A stretch of DNA of 64,000 nucleotides from Luteibacter pinisoli (GTDB lineage Bacteria > Pseudomonadota > Gammaproteobacteria > Xanthomonadales > Rhodanobacteraceae), in the NCBI RefSeq assembly GCF_006385595.1, contig NZ_CP041046.1, positions 4,546,697 through 4,610,696 on the forward strand. The letters are read 5' to 3'. The translations under genes were made by a program, and so were the position numbers. This document shows positions 41,658-50,079 of the stretch, in pieces. Each line of letters begins with the position of its first letter. Positions within the stretch are counted from its first letter, which is position 1. The notes below the pieces were generated by a model that saw only the letters and a program-made list of their open reading frames with translations, did no database searches and was not told where the DNA came from.

Positions 41658-43138
41658 TGGGCACGCCGATCATCCGGATGAAGGGCATCCAGAAGGCCTT
41701 CGGCCCGGTGAAGGTGCTCGAAGGCGTGGGCTTCGAACTGTGCCCCGGCGAAGTGCATGCGCTGATGGGAGAGAACGGCGCGGGCAAGTCCACGCTGATG
41801 AAGATCCTCACCGGCATCTACGCGCCTGACGCGGGCAGCATCGAAGTGGACGGCAAGGCGGTATCGATCACCTCGCCCGCCGACGCCGAGAAGTACGGCA
41901 TCGCGATCATCCATCAGGAACTCAACCTGATCCCGGCGCTGAGCATCGCCGACAACCTGTTCCTCGGTCGCGAGATGCATCACTTCGGCTTGCTCAACCG
42001 CAAGGCGATGGAGACCACCGCGAAGGAATGGCTGGTGCGCGTCGGCATGACGAAACTGGACCCGGCCACGCGCATCGAACGGCTCTCCGTGGGCCAGCAG
42101 CAGATGGTGGAAATCGCCCGCGCGCTCGGCCAGAAAGCCCGCGTGCTGATCATGGACGAGCCCACCGCGGCGCTCACCGAAAGCGAAACCACCACGCTGT
42201 TCAAGCTGATCCGCGAACTGCGCGAGCAGGGCACGGGCATCGTCTACGTGTCGCACCGCATGGAAGAGATCTTCGCCCTGTGCGACCGCATCTCCGTGCT
42301 GCGCGACGGCCACTTCGTCGGCACGCGCCCCGTCCCGGGCCTGGCGTTCGACGAGGTGGTGAAGATGATGGTCGGGCGCACGCTGGATGCGCGCTATCCG
42401 ACTCGCACGCCGAATATCGGCGAGGTACGCCTCAAGGTCGAGCACGTCAGCGGCGGCATGGTGAAGGACGTCAACTTCGAACTGCACGCGGGCGAAGTGC
42501 TCGGCGTCGCCGGCCTGCTCGGCGCCGGCCGCACCGAGATGGCGCGCCTGCTGTTCGGCCTGGACAAGCTCGAAAGCGGCACCGTGACGCTCGACGGCAA
42601 GGTGGTGACACCGAAATCGCCCAGCGAAGCGATCCATGCCGGCTTTGGCTTCGTCACCGAAGACCGCAAGGCGCAGGGCCTGGTGCTCGACATGAGCCTG
42701 CGCGAAAACGTCAGCCTGCCGCGCGTTCCCGCGCATGCCGGCCTCGTCGATCGCGGCAGCGAAAAGAAACAGACCTCCGGCCTCATCGACGCGCTGAAGA
42801 TCCGCACGCGCGACATGGAGCTGGATGTGCGCGCGCTGTCCGGCGGCAACCAGCAGAAAGTGGTGCTGGCCAAGTGGCTGGCCCTGAAGCCGCGCGTGCT
42901 CATCCTCGACGAGCCGACACGCGGCGTGGACGTGGGCGGCAAGGCCGAGATCTATCACATCATCAATCAACTCGCGGAGCAGGGCGTGGCCATCCTCATG
43001 ATCTCGTCGGAATTGCCGGAGGTGCTCGCCATGAGCGATCGCATCCTCGTCATGCACGAAGGCCATGCGACGGCCCTGCTTGATGCGCACGGCGCCACCC
43101 AGGAAGCCGTGATGACCGCCGCGACCGGAGGCAAGTGA
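41657..43138 (+). CDS. rbsA: ribose ABC transporter ATPase
   Basis: The 493-residue CUT2-type ATPase has two nucleotide-binding domains. The first has Walker A GENGAGKST and signature LSVGQQQMVEIARAL. The second has the degenerate GLLGAGRTE Walker A expected of RbsA/MglA and LSGGNQQKVVLAKWL. It powers RbsC. The start at 41657 overlaps the rbsD TGA by one base. It is followed after one base by rbsC. Confidence 0.96.
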   Translation: MGTPIIRMKGIQKAFGPVKVLEGVGFELCPGEVHALMGENGAGKSTLMKILTGIYAPDAGSIEVDGKAVSITSPADAEKYGIAIIHQELNLIPALSIADNLFLGREMHHFGLLNRKAMETTAKEWLVRVGMTKLDPATRIERLSVGQQQMVEIARALGQKARVLIMDEPTAALTESETTTLFKLIRELREQGTGIVYVSHRMEEIFALCDRISVLRDGHFVGTRPVPGLAFDEVVKMMVGRTLDARYPTRTPNIGEVRLKVEHVSGGMVKDVNFELHAGEVLGVAGLLGAGRTEMARLLFGLDKLESGTVTLDGKVVTPKSPSEAIHAGFGFVTEDRKAQGLVLDMSLRENVSLPRVPAHAGLVDRGSEKKQTSGLIDALKIRTRDMELDVRALSGGNQQKVVLAKWLALKPRVLILDEPTRGVDVGGKAEIYHIINQLAEQGVAILMISSELPEVLAMSDRILVMHEGHATALLDAHGATQEAVMTAATGGK

Positions 43139-43139
43139 C

Positions 43140-44084
43140 ATGACGCTGCAAATGAACTGGAGCCGGGCCACCACGCTGCTCCAGCGGCTCGGATCGGTGA
43201 TCGGCCTCGTGCTGCTCTTCATCGTGCTGTCGGTGATGAGCCCCGACTTCCTCACCACCGGCAACCTGCTGACGGTGCTGCGCCAGGTGTCGATCAACGC
43301 GCTGATCGCCTTCGGCATGACCTTCGTGATCCTCGCCGGCGGCATCGACCTGTCGGTGGGCGCGATCCTCGCCTTTACCGGCGCGATCACCGCCGGGCTG
43401 ATGGCCGCGGGCCACGGCATGGTGCTGAGCATCGGCGCCGGCCTCGGCCTCGGCCTGATCCTCGGCATGATCAACGGCGTGCTGGTCTCGTGGGGCCGCG
43501 TCGCCCCGTTCATCGCCACTCTGGGCACGCTCACACTGCTTCGCGGACTCACGCTCTCGTACACGCAGGGCAGCCCGATCCCGGTGAGCAACCCCGGCTT
43601 CGCGCTGATCGGCGGTGGTTACGTGGCCAACCTGGTGCCGCTGCCGGTGATCTGGATGTTCATCGCCTTCGCGGTGTGCGGTTTCCTGCTGCGCGGCACG
43701 GTGTTCGGCCGCCACGTGGTGGCCATCGGCGGCAACGAAGAAGCCGCGCGCCTGTCCGGCGTACGCATCGCCCCGATGAAGCTGGCGATCTACGGCCTGT
43801 CCGGTCTTCTCTCCGCCTTCGCCGGCATCGTGCTTACCTCGCGCCTGTACTCGGCGCAGGCCACCGCCGGCGCGGGCTACGAGCTGGACGCCATCGCGGC
43901 CGTGGTGCTGGGCGGCACCAGCCTCGCCGGTGGTCGCGGCTGGCTCTTCGGCACGCTGATCGGCGCGCTGCTTATCGGCTTTTTGAACAACGGCCTCAAC
44001 CTGCTCGGCGTAAGCTCGTTTTACCAGCAGGTCGTCAAGGGCATCGTCATCCTGATCGCCGTCCTGCTCGACAGGCGGCAGTGA
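43140..44084 (+). CDS. rbsC: ribose ABC transporter permease
   Basis: This 314-residue CUT2-type permease has about eight to ten hydrophobic segments. Family stretches include LLTVLRQVSINALIAFGMTFVILAGGIDLSVG, TLGTLTLLRGLTLSYTQGSPI and AVVLGGTSLAGGRGWLFGTLIGALLIGFLNNG. It pairs with RbsA and RbsB. The gene is tightly packed in the operon. Confidence 0.96.
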   Translation: MTLQMNWSRATTLLQRLGSVIGLVLLFIVLSVMSPDFLTTGNLLTVLRQVSINALIAFGMTFVILAGGIDLSVGAILAFTGAITAGLMAAGHGMVLSIGAGLGLGLILGMINGVLVSWGRVAPFIATLGTLTLLRGLTLSYTQGSPIPVSNPGFALIGGGYVANLVPLPVIWMFIAFAVCGFLLRGTVFGRHVVAIGGNEEAARLSGVRIAPMKLAIYGLSGLLSAFAGIVLTSRLYSAQATAGAGYELDAIAAVVLGGTSLAGGRGWLFGTLIGALLIGFLNNGLNLLGVSSFYQQVVKGIVILIAVLLDRRQ

Positions 44085-44104
44085 AAACCACGAGGGAACA
44101 CACC

Positions 44105-45043
44105 ATGCGCAAACTCACCTTATTCGCTGCCGCTGCCGCAGCCACGCTTCTCGCCGCCTGCTCGCAGCAGGGCCCGGGCGAGTCGGCGCCGTCCGCCGCC
44201 GCCACCGCAGGCGGTGCCGCCGCGGGTGGCAAGCCGGTGATCGGCCTGGCGCTGTCCACGCAGAACAACCCGTTCTTCGTTGAACTGAAGGACGGCGCGC
44301 AGAAGGCCGCCGATACCGCGGGCGTGCAGCTGGTGGTGGTCGACGCGCAGGATGATCCGGCGCGCCAGATCTCCAGCGTCGAAGACCTGATCCAGAAGCG
44401 CGTCTCGGTGATCCTGCTGAACCCGACGGATTCCTCGGCGCTGGCCGGTGCCGTGCAGTCCGCGCAGCGCGCGAACATCCCGGTGATCACGCTGGACCGT
44501 GGCGTCGATGGTGCCGACGTCGCTTCGCACATCGCCTCGGACAACATCGCCGGCGGCAAGATGGCGGCGGATTTCCTCGCCAAGCAGCTCAACGGCAAGG
44601 GCAACATCATCGAGCTGCAGGGCGTGGCCGGTACCTCGGCAGCGCGCGAGCGCGGCAAGGGCTTCGACGACGAGATCGCCACCACCGGCATGAAGGTGGT
44701 TGCGCAGCAGCCGGCCAACTTCGACCGTGCACAGGGCCTCTCGGTCTCCGAGAACCTGCTCCAGGGCAACAGCGACGTCCAGGCGATCTTCGCCCAGAAC
44801 GACGAGATGGCCCTCGGCGCGGTGCAGGCGCTGGCCGGCAAGAACAAGAAGGTGCTGGTCGTCGGCTTCGACGGCACGCCCGACGGCAAGAAGGCCGTGC
44901 AGGACGGTGGCATGGCCGCCACGGTGGCCCAGCAGCCGGAAGAGATCGGCCGCCTCGGCATCGAGACCGGCAAGAAGCTGATCGACAAGCAGCCGGTGGA
45001 GAAGTCCATCGCGGTGCCGCTCAAGCTGCTCACCAAGGAATAA
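44105..45043 (+). CDS. rbsB: ribose-binding protein, predicted lipoprotein
   Basis: The 312-residue sugar-binding protein (type 1 periplasmic-binding fold) has GLALSTQNNPFFVELKDGAQKAA, VDAQDDPARQISSVEDLIQ, and FAQNDEMALGAVQAL. Unlike the soluble E. coli RbsB, its signal ends in LLAAC (residues 15-19) followed by SQQGPGESAPSAAATAGGAAAGG, a lipobox plus flexible linker, so it is predicted to be membrane-anchored. It is the last gene of the operon, with a strong terminator seven bases on. Confidence 0.95.
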   Translation: MRKLTLFAAAAAATLLAACSQQGPGESAPSAAATAGGAAAGGKPVIGLALSTQNNPFFVELKDGAQKAADTAGVQLVVVDAQDDPARQISSVEDLIQKRVSVILLNPTDSSALAGAVQSAQRANIPVITLDRGVDGADVASHIASDNIAGGKMAADFLAKQLNGKGNIIELQGVAGTSAARERGKGFDDEIATTGMKVVAQQPANFDRAQGLSVSENLLQGNSDVQAIFAQNDEMALGAVQALAGKNKKVLVVGFDGTPDGKKAVQDGGMAATVAQQPEEIGRLGIETGKKLIDKQPVEKSIAVPLKLLTKE

Positions 45044-45049
45044 AAAGAA

Positions 45050-45072
45050 GGGCCGCGAAAGCGGCCCTTTTT
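45050..45072 (+). terminator. rbs operon terminator, possibly bidirectional
   Basis: GGGCCGC (45050-45056), loop GAAA, GCGGCCC (45061-45067), then TTTTT. The 5' flank is AAAAAGAA, so the minus strand also reads hairpin plus T-rich tail. It therefore probably ends both the rbs operon and the convergent ftsK-like gene. Confidence 0.9.
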
Positions 45073-45101
45073 CATGATGCGGCCGTCGATGCGCTCGTCC
45101 G

Positions 45102-47651
45102 TTATTCCTGCGGTGCCGGTGCCACGACGTCACGCTGGCCGTTGATGCCCATGGCCGACACGATGCCCGCGTGCTCCATTGCTTCCACCAGGCGCGCCGC
45201 GCGGTTGTAGCCGATGCGGAACTGCCGCTGCACGAACGAGATGGACGCGCGCCGCGTGCGCAACACGAACGCCGCCGCCTCGTCGTACAGCGGATCCAGC
45301 TCGGCATCGATGCCGTCTTCGCCGGCGTCGCCATCGCTGGCTTCGCTCGGCGGGCCCTGCAGGATTTCGTCCTTGTAGTCGGGTTCGCCAAACTGCTTCA
45401 GCCACGCGACGATGCGATGCACCTCTTCGTCGGCCACGAACGCGCCGTGGATGCGTTGTGGATAACCCGTGCCCGGCGGCAGGAACAGCATATCGCCCTG
45501 GCCGAGCAGGCTTTCGGCGCCCATCTGGTCGAGGATGGTGCGCGAGTCGATCTTCGACGACACCTGGAAGGCGACGCGCGTGGGGATGTTCGCCTTGATC
45601 AGGCCGGTGATGACATCCACGGACGGACGCTGTGTCGCGAGGATAAGGTGGATGCCCGCCGCACGCGCCTTCTGCGCGAGGCGTGCAATCAACTCTTCGA
45701 TCTTCTTGCCCGCGACCATCATCAGGTCGGCCAGCTCGTCGATGACGACGACGATCATCGGCAAGGTGTCGAGATGCTCGGGCACTTCCGGGTGCGCGGG
45801 GAACGGATTGAACAGCGGCTTGCCGATGGCGCGCGCTTCGCGAACCTTCTGGTTGTAACCGGCGAGGTTGCGCACGCGCAGGTCGGACATCACCTTGTAG
45901 CGGTTTTCCATCTCGGCCACGCACCAGTTCAGCGCGTTCGCCGCGAGCTTCATGTCCGTGACCACCGGCGCCAGCAGGTGCGGGATGCCTTCGTAGACGG
46001 AAAGCTCCAGCATCTTCGGGTCGATCATGATCATGCGCACGTCTTCGGGCGTCGCCTTGTAGAGCATCGACAGGATCATGGCGTTCACCGCCACCGACTT
46101 ACCCGAGCCCGTCGTGCCGGCCACGAGCATGTGCGGCGCTTTCGCCAGGTCGGCCACCACCGGTTCGCCGGTGATGCCCTTGCCCATGGCCAGGGTCAGC
46201 AGCGAATCGGAGTCGCGGTATTCCGACGAATCCAGGATCTCGGAGAGCGCGATCATCTGGCGCTGCTCGTTCGGCAGCTCCAGGCCCATGCACATCTTGC
46301 CGGGGATGGTTTCGACGACGCGGATCGACGTGCGACCCAGTCCACGCGCGAGGTCCTTCATCAGCGCGACGATCTGGTTGCCGCGCACACCCGTCGCAGG
46401 CTCGATCTCGTAGCGGGTAATCACCGGGCCGGCCGACGCGCCGACGACCTGCACCGGTACCTTGAACTCGGCCAGGCGCTGCTCGATCAGTTCGCCGGTT
46501 TCCGCCAGCTCGTCTTCGGTGATCGCGAACGCGTTGGGCGAGGCGGCCGCCAGCAGGGTGAGCGGCGGCAGGCTGATGGCGCCGTGGTTCACGGTGCGCA
46601 ACGGCTTCGGCACCGTGATGCTGGTGATCGTGGCCTGTTCGGTCGGCGAGGCATCGTTGGCGGCGATCGCGAAGCGCGACACGGGCTTCACCGGCGGCGG
46701 CGGGGCCACCGGCGGAACCACGTCCGGCACGGACTGCGTGACGACCGGCGCGATGGGCATCGACGGTATCGACGGTGTCGAGGGCGCGGGCGTCGGCGTC
46801 GGCGTCGGCGTCACGATGGCCGTAGCGGTGATGATGGGCGTGGTCGGAATGATCGGCGGTGCGACCGGGTGCGGCGCGATGGGCTGCTGCGCGACAGCCG
46901 GCGGCACGTCTGCGTGCGCCTGCGCCTGCATGGCGCGCGGCGCCAGCCACGGCTCGCTGATCACGGTATCCGGCTTGCTGCGATGGCGCGGCGGCACCGG
47001 CGTGGTGACCGACGGCCGCACGGGATCCGGACGCGCCGGTTCGCTGCGCGACAGGCTCGCCGTCGAGGTGGTCGCGGCCACCGCTTTCGCGACCGGCTTC
47101 ACCACGGGCTTGGCGGCGCGACGACGTGTCGGCGTGCGATCCGCGCGACGCACGGCGGCCGACGGCTTGCGCCCGGTAGCGCGCGAGGTGCCACGGCGGA
47201 GCAGGCGACTCGTCCCTTCGATGGCGAGCGCGCCCATCGGTTCGAGGATGCCGTTGAGGCGGCTGATCGCCTGCGACCACGGGACGCCGACGTACCAGGG
47301 GAGGGCGATGACGATGAAGGCCAGCGATACCGCGGCGACGACGGGCGCGGCCGGCGCGGCGAGGGCGCCCAGCCAGCGGCACACGACACCGCCCACGGAC
47401 GCGTCGTCCGTGAAGTGCGAAATGACCAGGCCTTCCAGCATGCTGCTCGCAAGCAGCACGAGGACGAAGCCCGCCCAGAAACGGATGGCACCGGGGCCAA
47501 CCGTTGGCGGACGCCGCCGCCGGACAAGGGCAGCGGCGACACGCCAGAGCAGGGGAAGCAGCCAGAGAGTGGAGAGCCCGAAGGCGCCGAACACGAACGA
47601 GAGCATGCCTAACCGCAAAGATTCGAGCGAATGCCGTAGTTTACCGTGCAT
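45102..47651 (-). CDS. ftsK: FtsK-type DNA translocase with shortened membrane domain
   Basis: The 849-residue protein has a membrane N-terminus, a long proline/threonine-rich linker (about 150-330) and a motor domain with Walker A GTTGSGKS (512-519) and Walker B VVVIDELADLMM. A C-terminal gamma winged-helix follows (LDPLYDEAAAFVLRTRRASISFVQRQFRIGYNRAARLVEAME) for KOPS reading and XerCD activation. Only about three hydrophobic segments are seen (about 15-40, 57-77, 92-120). The first looks like helix 2 of the usual four-helix FtsK domain, and an in-frame TAG upstream prevents a longer start. An alternative start is Met16 at 47606. Confidence 0.9.
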   Translation of the reverse strand: MHGKLRHSLESLRLGMLSFVFGAFGLSTLWLLPLLWRVAAALVRRRRPPTVGPGAIRFWAGFVLVLLASSMLEGLVISHFTDDASVGGVVCRWLGALAAPAAPVVAAVSLAFIVIALPWYVGVPWSQAISRLNGILEPMGALAIEGTSRLLRRGTSRATGRKPSAAVRRADRTPTRRRAAKPVVKPVAKAVAATTSTASLSRSEPARPDPVRPSVTTPVPPRHRSKPDTVISEPWLAPRAMQAQAHADVPPAVAQQPIAPHPVAPPIIPTTPIITATAIVTPTPTPTPAPSTPSIPSMPIAPVVTQSVPDVVPPVAPPPPVKPVSRFAIAANDASPTEQATITSITVPKPLRTVNHGAISLPPLTLLAAASPNAFAITEDELAETGELIEQRLAEFKVPVQVVGASAGPVITRYEIEPATGVRGNQIVALMKDLARGLGRTSIRVVETIPGKMCMGLELPNEQRQMIALSEILDSSEYRDSDSLLTLAMGKGITGEPVVADLAKAPHMLVAGTTGSGKSVAVNAMILSMLYKATPEDVRMIMIDPKMLELSVYEGIPHLLAPVVTDMKLAANALNWCVAEMENRYKVMSDLRVRNLAGYNQKVREARAIGKPLFNPFPAHPEVPEHLDTLPMIVVVIDELADLMMVAGKKIEELIARLAQKARAAGIHLILATQRPSVDVITGLIKANIPTRVAFQVSSKIDSRTILDQMGAESLLGQGDMLFLPPGTGYPQRIHGAFVADEEVHRIVAWLKQFGEPDYKDEILQGPPSEASDGDAGEDGIDAELDPLYDEAAAFVLRTRRASISFVQRQFRIGYNRAARLVEAMEHAGIVSAMGINGQRDVVAPAPQE
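46789..46812 (-). repeat. hexanucleotide repeat (GGCGTC)x4 in the FtsK linker
   Basis: Four perfect copies of GGCGTC on the plus strand encode the TPTPTPTP stretch of the linker on the minus strand. Because the unit is two codons, slippage would change the linker length in-frame without breaking the gene. Confidence 0.7.
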
Positions 47652-47709
47652 TCGTACGTGCGGTGGGTGAATGTTCGCCTAAGCCACTGTCCCGGCTACT
47701 CCCGGTGGA

Positions 47710-48504
47710 TCAACGGCGGTAGCGCGGGGCCACTTCCTTGCGCGACAGATTCGGGCCCATCGCAAGGCGCGCACTGTTGTAGGCCTCGAACTGGGCTTCA
47801 TCCTGCAGCGGCGGGATGGTGACGACTTCGCCACGGTCGTAGCCGAGCAGGGCGGCGTCCACGAGGTCGGCGGTCTCCATGACCATGCCCGGCAGCAGCG
47901 CGTCGACGTCCTTGCCGGAGTTTTCCCAGATTTCGCTGCGGGTCGCGCCCGGCAGCACGGCCTGCGCATGCACGCCCGTGCCCTTCAGCTTTTCCGCCAG
48001 GCTCAGGGTGATGTTGAGCACGTGCGCCTTGGTGCCGCTGTAGATGCCGTCGAACATCTCCGGGACGAAGGCCAGCACCGAGGCGATATTGATGATGCCG
48101 CCGTTGTTGCGGGCCACGAAGGCCTTGGCCGCCACGGCGGTGAGGATCGTCGGCGCGACGGTGTTGATCGCGAGGATCTTCTCAATCGCCGGCGAGCCGT
48201 TCTCGAGCAGGCTGCCCTCGAGAGAGATACCGGCGTTGTTCACCAGCAGGGTGATGGAGGGGTCCGAGGCGAGGCGTTCTTCCACCTTGGCCAGGTCCGA
48301 ACGCAGGGTGAGGTCGGCCTGCAGCGTCTCGACCTTGCGACCGGTGCGCTCGGTGATCTTGCGGCCCAGGGCCTCCAGGCGATCAAGGCGGCGCGCGACC
48401 AGGATCAGGTCGTAGCCACGGTCGGCCAGCCGTTCGGCGTACACCTCGCCAATGCCCGACGAGGCGCCCGTAACGATGGCAAAACCTTTGGAATCAGTGC
48501 TCAT
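47710..48504 (-). CDS. short-chain dehydrogenase/reductase
   Basis: This 264-residue classical-type SDR has the nucleotide loop TGASSGIGEVYAERLA (13-28), LLVNNAGISLEGS and the active-site pattern YSGTKAH (Tyr and Lys of YxxxK, about residue 155). The substrate is not predictable. It is divergent from an HxlR regulator gene with operator-like repeats between them, so it is probably the regulator's target. Confidence 0.92.
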   Translation of the reverse strand: MSTDSKGFAIVTGASSGIGEVYAERLADRGYDLILVARRLDRLEALGRKITERTGRKVETLQADLTLRSDLAKVEERLASDPSITLLVNNAGISLEGSLLENGSPAIEKILAINTVAPTILTAVAAKAFVARNNGGIINIASVLAFVPEMFDGIYSGTKAHVLNITLSLAEKLKGTGVHAQAVLPGATRSEIWENSGKDVDALLPGMVMETADLVDAALLGYDRGEVVTIPPLQDEAQFEAYNSARLAMGPNLSRKEVAPRYRR

Positions 48505-48535
48505 GACGTGTCTCCGGATGGGTGGATTGCATATT

Positions 48536-48575
48536 GATAGTAACTAGGTTGCCATACGATAGTGACTGGACTATC
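48536..48575. promoter_or_regulatory. HxlR-type operator candidates between SDR and hxlR-like gene
   Basis: GATAGTAACT (48536-48545) and GATAGTGACT (48558-48567) are direct repeats 22 bases apart, two helical turns. The second is followed by ACTATC (48570-48575), making GATAGT-N6-ACTATC. The gap of 79 bases between the start codons is small, so binding here would control both genes. Confidence 0.55.
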
Positions 48576-48583
48576 ATTTTGCA

Positions 48584-49021
48584 ATGGACATCGAAAAACT
48601 TTCTTCCGGTACCTGCCCCATCTCCCGGGGCCTCGCACTCGTGGGCGATGCCTGGAGCGCGCTGATCCTGCGGGACGCCGGGCGGGGCATGACCCAGTTC
48701 GACCAGTTCCGGGCAAGCCTCGGCATCGCCCCGAACATCCTGTCGCGACGGCTGAAGGCCCTGACGGAGGGTGGTGTGCTGGAGAAGCGGCGCTACAGCG
48801 AGCGGCCGCCGAGGGACGAGTACATCCTCACCGCGGCCGGCCGGGACTTCTTGCCCATCCTCGCCGCCATGGGCGAATGGGGTCGCCACCACAACGGGGG
48901 TGGCGCGATCAGCCAGCTGACCAACCTGGCGACGGGCGAGCGAGTGGAAGCCGTGGTGGTCGACCGCCGCACGGGCGTGCCGCTGGCGGACATGGACGTA
49001 CGGCTGGAGATGCCCGCCTAG
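48584..49021 (+). CDS. HxlR-family (winged helix) transcriptional regulator
   Basis: The 145-residue protein has the HxlR pattern: CPISRGLALVGDAWSALILRDAGRGMTQFDQFRASLGIAPNILSRRLKALTEGGVLEKRRYSERPPRDEYILTAAG. The N-terminal Cys in SSGTCPI could be a redox or aldehyde sensor, as in YodB and HypR, but that is inference. A C-terminal extension of about 30 residues (NLATGERVEAVVVDRRTG) is a small extra domain seen in some members. It overlaps the end of rtcA by four bases. Confidence 0.93.
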   Translation: MDIEKLSSGTCPISRGLALVGDAWSALILRDAGRGMTQFDQFRASLGIAPNILSRRLKALTEGGVLEKRRYSERPPRDEYILTAAGRDFLPILAAMGEWGRHHNGGGAISQLTNLATGERVEAVVVDRRTGVPLADMDVRLEMPA

Positions 49022-50031
49022 CGTTCCACCGCGATGGTCCAGCGGCCGCGGCCGTGGTCCGTATAAATGAACTCGACGGGCAGGAACTTCTCGATCAGCG
49101 CGGCATTGCTGCGCGTATGCGCGGAAGGCGCCAGGGTGGTGAAGCTGCCACCACCGGCCAACGCCATCGGCAACAACAGCTGGTCGGCGAGGTAGCTATC
49201 CGCCACTACGTCGGCCGCCAGCCAGGCGCGTGCTTCCGCACAGGCGCGCTCGGCCACCGCTTCGGCCGTGACCCGCTTGATGCCGAAGCCAGTGAACACC
49301 GCAGATGCATGTTCGGTGCGGAAACGGATCGACAACGCATTGCCCGGGCCCATCGCCCGGCGCACCTCGCGTAGAGAGGCTTCACCGTCACCCAGGCCGA
49401 GCCGCGCCCGGGCAATCGCAAGCTCACGCTCGCCGATCTTCGCCGGGATGGCCGAGACAATCGCCTCGGCGTGCTGCTCGAGCACGGGGCCACGCTCGCC
49501 GAAATGCACCGGGGCCGGCTTGCCGCCCGCGCGCAACGCCATGCGGATCTCGCCGCCGCCCGCCGGATAGAAGCCGTGGCTGTCCAGGGCGAACGACGCG
49601 TCCAGGCCCATGCGCGCCATGGCCGGCAGGAACGCGTGGGCGATGAAGTCCGCCGAGGGCGCCTGCGGGTTATGCGTGCCGCCGACAATCGACAGACTCG
49701 CCTCCACGCCATGCATCCACAACGCGGGGAGGACGGTCTGCAACACCAGCGTGGTCGAACCCGCCGTGCCGATCGTCCAGCGATGGGCACCGCCGTGCAC
49801 AGCGCGCGGGCTGAAGCGCAGCGTCGTGGATCCCGGCGTCGCGCCGTCCACGTCCGCATCGCCGACCTGCGCCGCGGCTTCCACCGCGGTGAGGTGCTGG
49901 CGTAGCAGGCCCGGGCGCTCGCGCTTGCCGCGGATGTTTTCCATGGCGAACGGCTCGCCACTGCACAGGCTCAGGGCCAGCGCGGTGCGCAGCAACTGGC
50001 CGCCACCGGCCTGGCCATCGATCTCGATCAT
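49018..50031 (-). CDS. rtcA: RNA 3'-terminal phosphate cyclase
   Basis: RtcA turns RNA 3' (or DNA 5') phosphates into a cyclic phosphate through an adenylated histidine. The 337-residue protein has GQAGGGQLLRTALALSLCSGEPFAMENIRGKR at its N-terminus and APSAHTRSNAALIEKFLPVEF near its C-terminus, where the active-site His lies in the AHTRSN region by comparison with RtcA. It follows rtcB on the same strand and forms the rtcBA repair operon. Confidence 0.95.
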   Translation of the reverse strand: MIEIDGQAGGGQLLRTALALSLCSGEPFAMENIRGKRERPGLLRQHLTAVEAAAQVGDADVDGATPGSTTLRFSPRAVHGGAHRWTIGTAGSTTLVLQTVLPALWMHGVEASLSIVGGTHNPQAPSADFIAHAFLPAMARMGLDASFALDSHGFYPAGGGEIRMALRAGGKPAPVHFGERGPVLEQHAEAIVSAIPAKIGERELAIARARLGLGDGEASLREVRRAMGPGNALSIRFRTEHASAVFTGFGIKRVTAEAVAERACAEARAWLAADVVADSYLADQLLLPMALAGGGSFTTLAPSAHTRSNAALIEKFLPVEFIYTDHGRGRWTIAVER

Positions 50032-50079
50032 GTCCCTCGTTCCTTTGCACTGGGCCCCGCCGTTCGGCGGGGCCGCTTC

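Noticed and set aside
45171..47612. 813-codon plus-strand open frame opposite ftsK
   Set aside because: Antisense shadow with no domain; ftsK has Walker motifs and a gamma domain.
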